Origin: Rhodospirillaceae bacterium
GTDB lineage: Bacteria > Pseudomonadota > Alphaproteobacteria > Rhodospirillales_A > Casp-alpha2
Length of the DNA: 6,436 nt
Direction: 5' to 3'
Assembly: GCA_003488105.1 (NCBI GenBank)
Contig: DNMS01000097.1
Span: 2,486 to 8,921, forward strand
The notes below the pieces were generated by a model. It was not told the origin of the DNA, did no database searches, and saw only the letters and a program-made list of their open reading frames with translations. A program made the translations under genes and the position numbers. The first letter of the stretch is position 1; every line of letters starts with the position of its first letter. Below are positions 1 to 4,704 of the stretch, piece by piece.

Positions 1-433
1 TCAAATCCGGCCCGGCCTTGTTGAAGCGCAGGATCACTTCGCCCATGTCGCCCTTCGAGACCACGTCGGCGGAAAAGCCGGGGGCGAACACGATATGATC
101 GCGCGGGCTGAGCTTGCGCGCCGGTCGGGCGAAGGCCCGCCAGCGGCCGTCGTCATCCCATTTGTGCAGGGTGACCTCGACCTTGGGTCCACCTTCGGGC
201 GGGCCGGGGCGTGACGCGTCGCCGCGCCGCCCGGTCAGGCGCGCCGGAATCACCCGCGTGTCGTTGACCACCAGCACGTCGCCCGGGTTCAACAACGACG
301 GCAGGTCGCGCACCCCCCGGTCGATCAAGGCGCCGGGCGTGACCTCCAACAGGCGTGCCGCATCGCGCGGGTTCGCCGGTTTCTGGGCGATCCGTTCCGG
401 CGGCAGGTCGAAATCGAACAGGTCGGTTTTCAT
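1..433 (-). CDS. queA: QueA, SAM:tRNA ribosyltransferase-isomerase (N-terminal part, runs off left edge)
   Basis: This is the first 144 codons of a gene read leftward; the rest lies outside the window. QueA transfers and isomerises the ribosyl part of S-adenosylmethionine onto 7-aminomethyl-7-deazaguanine in the tRNA anticodon, giving epoxyqueuosine, a late step of queuosine synthesis in the cytoplasm. The start MKTDLFDFDLPPERIAQKPA, then NPRDAARLLEV and the hallmark stretch LNPGDVLVVNDTRVIPARLTGRR (about residues 61-83), match the family N-terminus closely. The region after it (KVEVTLHKW, WRAFARPARKLSPRD) fits the same domain. The ATG at 433-431 has no good Shine-Dalgarno upstream (a run of C/G only), but no other start fits the conserved N-terminus. 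Family members are about 340-360 residues, so roughly 40 percent is seen. The neighbour on the right is divergent; the queA operon partners, often tgt, would lie to the left. Confidence 0.95.
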   Translation of the reverse strand, partial: MKTDLFDFDLPPERIAQKPANPRDAARLLEVTPGALIDRGVRDLPSLLNPGDVLVVNDTRVIPARLTGRRGDASRPGPPEGGPKVEVTLHKWDDDGRWRAFARPARKLSPRDHIVFAPGFSADVVSKGDMGEVILRFNKAGPDL

Positions 434-442
434 GGGGGGCGA

Positions 443-471
443 AACTTAAGACAATGCGTGCGGATTGTCAG
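443..471 (-). promoter_or_regulatory. Candidate queA promoter with a 6-bp inverted repeat in its spacer
   Basis: Read leftward, CTGACA (471-466) is five of six to the sigma-70 -35 box. It is followed after 17 bases by TAAGTT (448-443), a poor -10 box. Transcription would start only about 3 bases before the queA ATG, which would agree with the missing Shine-Dalgarno. The spacer holds the perfect inverted repeat GACAAT (450-455) / ATTGTC (464-469) with 8 bases between the arms, a possible operator. On the other strand TTGTCA (465-470) could serve as a -35 for the rightward gene, with TAACGT (488-493) as a weak -10. All of this is by eye. Confidence 0.3.
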
Positions 472-541
472 GAGATTCCTGGCGGGCTAACGTTGATCTT
501 CATCGGGTCCTTGGGGGGCCAATCGGAACAAGGGGTTTTCC

Positions 542-757
542 ATGGTCAGACTGATTCTTGCGATTTTGATTCCGTGGTTCGTGTTCTTCACGATCGGCCG
601 CCCGATCCAGGGCATCATCTGCCTGATCCTGCAACTGTCCTTGATTGGCTGGATTCCGGCGGCGATCTGGGCTGTTTGGGCGCTCAACAACTACAACACG
701 GACAAGAAGATCGCCCAGGCCGGCATGGGCGGCATGCCGGGCGACGGCGACAGCTGA
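542..757 (+). CDS. YqaE/Pmp3-like small membrane protein
   Basis: A 71-residue, very hydrophobic protein. Two membrane segments are visible, about residues 2-18 (LILAILIPWFVFFTIG) and 23-47 (QGIICLILQLSLIGWIPAAIWAVWA). They are followed by a polar tail (NNYNTDKKIAQ) and a glycine/methionine-rich end (GMGGMPGDGDS). The order of a short first helix with Pro, a Gly turn, a second helix and then LIGWIPAAIWAVWAL resembles the Pmp3/YqaE (UPF0057) family, whose motif is NILLTLLGYIPGIIHA. The classic PP pair of the first helix is reduced to a single Pro. In yeast and plants Pmp3 proteins affect membrane potential and salt tolerance; the bacterial role is unclear. AAGGGG at 530-535 lies 6 bases before the ATG and supports the start. 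The gene stands alone: it is divergent from queA and convergent with the 95-residue gene, 17 bases away, with no clear terminator between. Confidence 0.8.
   Translation: MVRLILAILIPWFVFFTIGRPIQGIICLILQLSLIGWIPAAIWAVWALNNYNTDKKIAQAGMGGMPGDGDS
720..740 (+). repeat. 8-bp perfect inverted repeat in the 3' end of the YqaE-like gene
   Basis: The arms CCGGCATG (720-727) and CATGCCGG (733-740) are perfect complements around a 5-base loop (GGCGG). They encode part of the Gly/Met-rich tail. The RNA could fold into an 8-bp hairpin just before the stop codon. No T-run follows, so it is not a classical intrinsic terminator, but it could stabilise or end this short message before the convergent gene. Confidence 0.4.
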
Positions 758-774
758 CCCGTTCTTCCTGGTGA

Positions 775-1062
775 TTAAGGCCGGGGGCCGAAAATGTCCC
801 CGCGCCGCAGGCGCGCCATATGCGCGTTCGCCGCCCCGGCGAAGCGATTCAGGACCATGCGCAGGACGCGGCTGACGATCACGAAGGCGACGGGCGGCCA
901 GACGTAGGGCTCCCACCATTCGATGACGTGAGCTTCGCCACCGAACAGGGTGATTTCCTTGCGCACGGACAGAATGCCGTAAAGGCCCGCGGCCGCCGCC
1001 GCGGCCACGGTCCAGGCCACGTAGCGCCCATATCGCATCACCTGGCGCATCAGGAACCACAT
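775..1062 (-). CDS. Two-helix membrane protein of unknown function
   Basis: I do not recognise this 95-residue protein. It has a basic N-terminus (MWFLMRQVMRYGR), a first membrane segment at about residues 14-32 that is rich in alanine (VAWTVAAAAAAGLYGILSV), a short acidic and aromatic loop (ITLFGGEAHVIEWWEPY, 37-53), a second segment at about 54-71 (VWPPVAFVIVSRVLRMVL), and a basic C-terminus (MARLRRGDIFGPRP). The basic ends suggest both termini are in the cytoplasm with the loop in the periplasm. AAAGGAG at 1078-1072, 9 bases before the ATG, is a good ribosome site and supports the start. It lies 28 bases downstream of the Gfo/Idh/MocA gene on the same strand, so the two are probably co-transcribed; no functional link can be read from this. 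Confidence 0.75.
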   Translation of the reverse strand: MWFLMRQVMRYGRYVAWTVAAAAAAGLYGILSVRKEITLFGGEAHVIEWWEPYVWPPVAFVIVSRVLRMVLNRFAGAANAHMARLRRGDIFGPRP

Positions 1063-1090
1063 GGCGGCGCTCTCCTTTGCGGCGTTCTGC

Positions 1091-2086
1091 CTAGACGTCC
1101 TTCAACTGGACCGGCTGGCCGCTCGCGGCGCCCTGAATCACGGCTTCCAGCACTGCCGTGCCGTGCACAGCCTCGGCCGGGGTGAGGGGATAGGCGGCCT
1201 TGCCGGCGCAGGCGTCGGCGAAGGCTTCCAGTTCGGCGCGCTCCATGTCGAAGGCGCCGTATTCGGTGACCTCTTCGGGGCCGGGCACGGCGTCCGCGGA
1301 GACCTTGCGCACGGTCAGGCGGTCGTAGTTGTGCATCTCGGCCCAGCCGCCGGTACCGAACACCTGGATGCGCCACAAGGGCGCCGTCGCCGTGAAGGTG
1401 CCGAGGTAGCCCATGGCGCCCGAGGCGAAGCGGAACAGCGTGGCCGTGGTGTCGTCCACGTCGATCTTGAGGAAGTTGCGGTACGACCGGGCGGTGACTT
1501 CGTCGATGGGGCCGAGCAGATTGATCATGGCGTCGACCACATGGATGCCCATGCCGGTCATGCCGCCGGCCGGGCTCTCGTCGGCCTGCGCGCGCCAACC
1601 GTCGGCGGCGAAGCGCATGGCGCTGGGGCTGCTCAGGTTGCCCTCGACATGCAGAATCTGGCCCAGTTCGCCGGATTGAATCATTTCCTTCATGCGTACC
1701 ATCGCCGGATGGAAACGCCGGTTATGACCGAGCGCCAGCACCACGCCCGCAGCCTCGGCCGCGTCGGCGGCGGCCTGGGCGCTGGCGCGGTCCAGGGTGA
1801 AGGGTTTTTCGATGAAAATCTGCTTCCCCGCGGCGGCGGCGGCGATCACCTGATCCGCGTGCTGGCTGTGCGGGGTGGCAAGGATCACCGCGTCCAGGTC
1901 CGGGTCGTTCAACAAGTCGGCCAGACCGTCGCGCAGGTCGATGCCCTTCTCGGCGCAGAATGCCTCGGCCCGGGCCTTGCGGCCGGTGCAGCCGGCGGTA
2001 ATGGTGATTTTGTCGCTTTTGCCGTGAACGGAATTGACGAGAACCTGGCCCCAACGGCCCAATCCGGCGATGCCTGCTTTAATCAT
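1091..2086 (-). CDS. Gfo/Idh/MocA family NAD(P)-dependent oxidoreductase
   Basis: A 331-residue protein, the usual length for this family of cytoplasmic dehydrogenases that act on sugars, inositols and related compounds. The N-terminal Rossmann domain begins MIKAGIAGLGRWGQ with the dinucleotide fingerprint G8-x-G10-x-x-G13. ILATPHSQHADQV (68-80) and IFIEKPFTLD (90-99) follow; the EKP motif carries the family's catalytic lysine, K94. GHNRRFHPAM (120-129) ends this domain. The C-terminal alpha/beta domain starts near 130 and contains GGMTGMGIHVVDAM (174-187). The catalytic histidine is H182, but the aspartate usual four residues before it is a glycine (G178). The substrate cannot be told. AAGGGA (2100-2095) lies 8 bases before the ATG and supports the start. 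It heads a leftward unit with the 95-residue membrane protein and is divergent from the EamA transporter. An inverted repeat at 2110-2121 may regulate it. Confidence 0.93.
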   Translation of the reverse strand: MIKAGIAGLGRWGQVLVNSVHGKSDKITITAGCTGRKARAEAFCAEKGIDLRDGLADLLNDPDLDAVILATPHSQHADQVIAAAAAGKQIFIEKPFTLDRASAQAAADAAEAAGVVLALGHNRRFHPAMVRMKEMIQSGELGQILHVEGNLSSPSAMRFAADGWRAQADESPAGGMTGMGIHVVDAMINLLGPIDEVTARSYRNFLKIDVDDTTATLFRFASGAMGYLGTFTATAPLWRIQVFGTGGWAEMHNYDRLTVRKVSADAVPGPEEVTEYGAFDMERAELEAFADACAGKAAYPLTPAEAVHGTAVLEAVIQGAASGQPVQLKDV

Positions 2087-2103
2087 GATGACGGTCCCTT
2101 ACC

Positions 2104-2124
2104 CCAAATATTGTATGCAATTGG
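2104..2124. promoter_or_regulatory. Operator-like imperfect palindrome upstream of the Gfo/Idh/MocA gene
   Basis: ATTGTATGCAAT at 2110-2121 is a 12-base palindrome with one mismatched pair, flanked by CCAA (2104-2107) and TTGG (2121-2124). It resembles the TTGTATACAA-type operators described for GntR/FCD regulators; that match is from memory. On the leftward strand the same bases give TACAAT (2115-2110), five of six to a -10 box, about 17 bases before a Shine-Dalgarno-equipped start, but no good -35 lies 16-18 bases upstream. A regulator bound here would cover the -10 of the oxidoreductase gene. Confidence 0.4.
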
Positions 2125-2148
2125 CCCCAAATCGAGCCGCCGACCTTA

Positions 2149-2176
2149 TTGCCAGAGGGTATCCGCCGTCTATAGT
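2149..2176 (+). promoter_or_regulatory. Sigma-70-type promoter of the EamA transporter, placed for a leaderless mRNA
   Basis: TTGCCA (2149-2154) and TATAGT (2171-2176) each match the consensus at five of six positions, with a 16-base spacer. Transcription usually starts about 7 bases past the -10 box, which would be at 2183, the A of the transporter's ATG. There is no convincing Shine-Dalgarno: the nearest purine stretch, GTGAAG (2176-2181), is only 2 bases before the ATG. Confidence 0.55.
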
Positions 2177-2182
2177 GAAGCC

Positions 2183-3124
2183 ATGGCGACGACCCCGGAC
2201 CTCAGCGATCAAGCGACACCAGCCGGTCCCCGGGAAGTCGACAACTTCCGGGGTATGCTGTTCATGATGGTGGGGGCGGGGCTGATTGCCTGCCTGCACG
2301 CGCTGGTCCGCGATATCACACAGGAACTGCACCCCTTCGAAGTCGCCTTTTTCCGCAACGTGGTCGTCCTGATCGCCCTGACGCCGCTGTTGCTGCGCCA
2401 GGACCGACATGCATGGAAAAGCAAACGGCCGGATCTGCAACTGGTGCGTGGCGTGGTCGGCCTCGGCGCCATGCTGACCTGGTTCTATACCTTGTCCCTG
2501 GTGCCTGTCGGCGACGCGACGGCGCTCAGCTTCACGGTCGTGCTGTTTACGTCCTTAGGCGCCGTGGTCATGCTGCGGGAAAAGATGGGCATGCGCCGTT
2601 GGGGGGCGCTGGTCGTCGGCTTCGTCGGCATGGCGATCATCATCCGTCCCGGGTTTCAGGAAATCAGCGAGGGGTATTTGTGGGCGTTGGGGTCGACGGT
2701 GCTGTGGGCCTGGGCGCTGCTGTTGGTCAAGATTCTGTCGCGCTATGATTCGCCGGTCACCATCGTGTTCTATTCCTCTGTCTATTTCACGCCGTCGACG
2801 CTGATCCTGGCGTTGTTCGTTTGGGAATGGCCGACCTGGGCCCAGTTCGGTCAATTGATCGCCATCGGGCTCATCGCGGCGCTGGCGCATCTCGCCATGG
2901 CCAAGGCCATGCAACTGGGCGAGGCGACCGCCGTCCTGCCCGCCGACTTCACGCGGTTGTTGTGGGCGGCGGGGCTCGGCTACGTGATGTTCGGCGAATT
3001 CCCGGACTTGTGGACCTGGATCGGCGGCACGGTGGTGTTCTGTTCGACCCTCTACATCACCTATCGGGAATCCCGGGCAAAGGGTTCGGCCGCGACCGCC
3101 GCCCTGAAGACCACCGAAGGTTAG
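2183..3124 (+). CDS. EamA/DMT family transporter, ten membrane segments
   Basis: A 313-residue inner-membrane protein, typical for the drug/metabolite transporter superfamily. Two EamA repeats are seen. The first covers about residues 24-156 and contains ACLHALVRDITQELHPFEVAFFRN, then LVRGVVGLGAMLTWFYTLSLVPVGDATALSFTVVLFTSLGAVVMLREKM. The second covers about 163-295, with LPADFTRLLWAAGLGYVMFGEFPDLWTWIGGTVV near its end. The acidic residues E133 (LREK) and E272 (MFGE) sit at the conserved ends of the fourth and ninth helices. Family members export or import amino acids, nucleobases, S-adenosylmethionine and similar small molecules; the substrate here is not known. The frame is open far upstream of 2183, but that stretch lies opposite the oxidoreductase gene. 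The ATG at 2183 gives the usual short cytoplasmic N-terminus and fits the promoter. Its TAG overlaps the stop of the convergent CoA-transferase gene. Confidence 0.92.
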   Translation: MATTPDLSDQATPAGPREVDNFRGMLFMMVGAGLIACLHALVRDITQELHPFEVAFFRNVVVLIALTPLLLRQDRHAWKSKRPDLQLVRGVVGLGAMLTWFYTLSLVPVGDATALSFTVVLFTSLGAVVMLREKMGMRRWGALVVGFVGMAIIIRPGFQEISEGYLWALGSTVLWAWALLLVKILSRYDSPVTIVFYSSVYFTPSTLILALFVWEWPTWAQFGQLIAIGLIAALAHLAMAKAMQLGEATAVLPADFTRLLWAAGLGYVMFGEFPDLWTWIGGTVVFCSTLYITYRESRAKGSAATAALKTTEG

Positions 3125-4530
3125 GTCGGCCAGACCGGCGGGTGGGTGCCGAGGGGGGCCGCCGGCAGGTCCCAGCGCGGCGGCGTTTCCGACATCTGCA
3201 CGACCGGCTTCAGGTGTTCCATGGGGCCCCAGGCGGTATCGTGGATTTCCATCAGGTCCTTGATGTCGTCGTAACCGGGCTCCGCCAGCTGCTTGGTGGT
3301 ATCATCGCTGATCCGTCCCAGACGATCGATCCAATGGCCGCTTTGCGCCAATGACAGGCGAACCAGCCAGCTGCCGCCGATCGTGGCGCGGCGGCGCAGG
3401 GCCTCCATGGCGCCGAAGGCGGCCAGGTATCCGGAGACATAGTCGAGCGCCTGGGCCGGCAGGTGGCGGGGTGTTTCCGGGCCGCCATGTTCCGCGGCGA
3501 TGCCCATGGCGCATTGGGCCAGTGAATCGAAGCCCCGGCGATGGGCCCAGGGGCCTTCGTGGCCCCAGGCGCTGAGGCTGACGAAGACGACCCCCGGACG
3601 CAGTTCGGCCAGGCGCTCCGGTGCCAGCCCCCGCCCGGCCAGGGTGCCCGGGCGGTGGCCCTGGGTGACCACGTCGGCCTGTTTGATGAGGGCGTCGAGG
3701 GTATCCGCCGCCCCCGGGTCGCGCAGGTCCAGATTGGCGGCCAGCTTGCCGTGGCCGGTGTCGCGCAGCAGGCTGTCGTCGTCCGGGCGGTCGGGCCGAC
3801 CGATGCGCATGACCTGGGCGCCGTGTTCCGCCAGGGTGCGCCCGCAGACCGGCCCGGCGATGACGCGCACCAGCTCCAGGGAGCGGATGCCGGACAGCGG
3901 CCGGTCGCCTGCCGGCAGGGGTTCCACGGGCGCGTCGCCGATCTTTTCGATGCTTATCAGCGGCAGACCCGCGACCGCCTTGCCCTGGGGATGGGCGGCC
4001 CATTCGTCCTTGCCGCGAACCATGAAGGCGCAAAGGTTGCGTTCCGCCACGGCGGCCTCGAACGCGGCGGCGTCCCAGGTGCCAAGTGCCGCGGTGACCG
4101 CCGCCCGGTCGGATGCGCAGCCCAGGATGTCGAGAATCCCCTCGGCCAGCCACGGGTAGTTGCAGTGAAGCTGGACCCAGCGCCCGTCGGCGCAGCGGTA
4201 GAGGCCTGAGATATCCGCCCAGGCGGCCCCGAAACCGGCGGTTCCCACGCGGACATGGCGATTGGAGCGCATGGCCAGGGCCGCCGCGCGAAGATCCACG
4301 GCGATGTCCTGCGACCGTCCCGTCTTCAGGCGCCACAGGGCGTCGGCGGCCAGCCCGACCGCGCCCAGCACCGCCGCGCCGGCGGTGGCCAGGCGGAACG
4401 TCGAGGGCAACTGGGGATCCCCGCCGGTGAAGGCGGGGGTGTCGGGGCCCCGGCCTTCCCAGCCCACGGCGCCCAGAATTTCGGCCAATGCTTGATGGGA
4501 TGAAGACGGCGTTGGCATAGCTTCGGGCAT
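3121..4530 (-). CDS. CoA-transferase family III (CaiB/BaiF-like), halves in permuted order
   Basis: A 469-residue protein of the family that moves CoA between thioesters and carboxylic acids in the cytoplasm. Positions count from the ATG at 4530. PLSGIRSLELVRVIAGPV (about 211-228), normally the first motif of CaiB proteins, lies mid-protein. It is followed by AANLDLRDP (264-272), GHRPGTLAGRGL (291-302), SLSAWGHEGPWAHRRGFDSLAQ (318-339) and ALDYVSGYLAAFGAMEALRRR (361-381), where D363 is the likely catalytic aspartate. Residues about 43-205 resemble the segment that normally follows: ALWRLKTGRSQDIAVDLR, then GLYRCADGRWVQLH. The C-terminus PLGTHPPVWP is typical of this long variant. The start is uncertain: the frame is open to 4581, with ATGs at 4581, 4557, 4530 and 4518, none with a strong ribosome site. 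It is divergent from the ABC importer operon, suggesting shared use or control. The substrate is unknown. Confidence 0.87.
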   Translation of the reverse strand: MPEAMPTPSSSHQALAEILGAVGWEGRGPDTPAFTGGDPQLPSTFRLATAGAAVLGAVGLAADALWRLKTGRSQDIAVDLRAAALAMRSNRHVRVGTAGFGAAWADISGLYRCADGRWVQLHCNYPWLAEGILDILGCASDRAAVTAALGTWDAAAFEAAVAERNLCAFMVRGKDEWAAHPQGKAVAGLPLISIEKIGDAPVEPLPAGDRPLSGIRSLELVRVIAGPVCGRTLAEHGAQVMRIGRPDRPDDDSLLRDTGHGKLAANLDLRDPGAADTLDALIKQADVVTQGHRPGTLAGRGLAPERLAELRPGVVFVSLSAWGHEGPWAHRRGFDSLAQCAMGIAAEHGGPETPRHLPAQALDYVSGYLAAFGAMEALRRRATIGGSWLVRLSLAQSGHWIDRLGRISDDTTKQLAEPGYDDIKDLMEIHDTAWGPMEHLKPVVQMSETPPRWDLPAAPLGTHPPVWPT

Positions 4531-4544
4531 GATTTTGGACTCAT

Positions 4545-4611
4545 TAAGTATGCACATTTGGGTACTTATACATCCTTGCATTCATGCGGCCTATGCTTTG
4601 AAATGTGCACA
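4545..4611. promoter_or_regulatory. Divergent control region with nested inverted repeats
   Basis: This is part of the roughly 174-base gap between the CoA-transferase and the binding-protein gene. TGCACATTT (4551-4559) and AAATGTGCA (4601-4609) are perfect 9-bp inverted copies with centres 50 bases apart, close to five helical turns. TAAGTA (4545-4550) and TACTTA (4563-4568) form a 6-bp inverted repeat around the first copy, and TGTGCACA (4604-4611) is a palindrome overlapping the second. The region is richer in A/T than its surroundings, as expected of a control region. TATAAG on the leftward strand (4571-4566) could be a -10 for the CoA-transferase, but I find no good -35 for either direction. 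Confidence 0.45.
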
Positions 4612-4628
4612 GCCTCTCATGACAGGGA

Positions 4629-4648
4629 CGGCCAGGATTGCCGGCCAG
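4629..4648 (+). repeat. Short direct repeat in the leader of the binding-protein gene
   Basis: CGGCCAG occurs at 4629-4635 and again at 4642-4648, a 13-base period, with GGCC cores that could also pair as a small hairpin. It lies in the untranslated region before the importer operon. It may be chance in GC-rich DNA. Confidence 0.2.
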
Positions 4649-4690
4649 AAGTTACAAAGGCGTAAGCCACGGGCGGCAGGGAATTGAACC

Positions 4691-4699
4691 AAGGGAGGG
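4691..4699 (+). promoter_or_regulatory. Strong Shine-Dalgarno that fixes the start of the binding protein
   Basis: AAGGGAGGG ends 5 bases before the ATG at 4705. An in-frame TTG at 4684 would place this site inside the coding region, so 4705 is the better start. It is also the one that gives a normal signal peptide. The site's strength fits a binding protein that is made in excess of its permease. Confidence 0.75.
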
Positions 4700-4704
4700 C
4701 GAAT

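Noticed and set aside
509..533. Hairpin hiding the ribosome site of the YqaE-like gene (CCTTG / CAAGG)
   Set aside because: Only five pairs with a 15-base loop, too weak by itself to claim a riboswitch or RNA thermometer.
758..774. Bidirectional terminator between the convergent genes
   Set aside because: The 17 bases contain no stem with a T-run. The only hairpin nearby (720-740) lies inside the coding region.
500..1060. A 186-codon minus-strand frame across the YqaE-like and 95-residue genes
   Set aside because: It has an Arg-rich, featureless translation and overlaps two frames that have good ribosome sites and membrane segments.
1061..2182. Long upstream extension of the transporter frame
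   Set aside because: It lies opposite the well-supported oxidoreductase gene and translates to low-complexity Gly/His/Arg-rich sequence. The EamA N-terminus starts at 2183.
3541..4209. A 222-codon plus-strand frame opposite the CoA-transferase
   Set aside because: No recognisable motif or ribosome site; it is antisense to a gene with clear family motifs.
3302..4336. A 344-codon minus-strand frame overlapping the CoA-transferase
   Set aside because: Its translation is dominated by Arg, Gly and Pro with no motif; it is a frame-shifted shadow of the real gene.
4684..4704. TTG start extending the binding protein by seven residues
   Set aside because: It would put the strong Shine-Dalgarno (4691-4699) inside the coding sequence and disturb the signal peptide.
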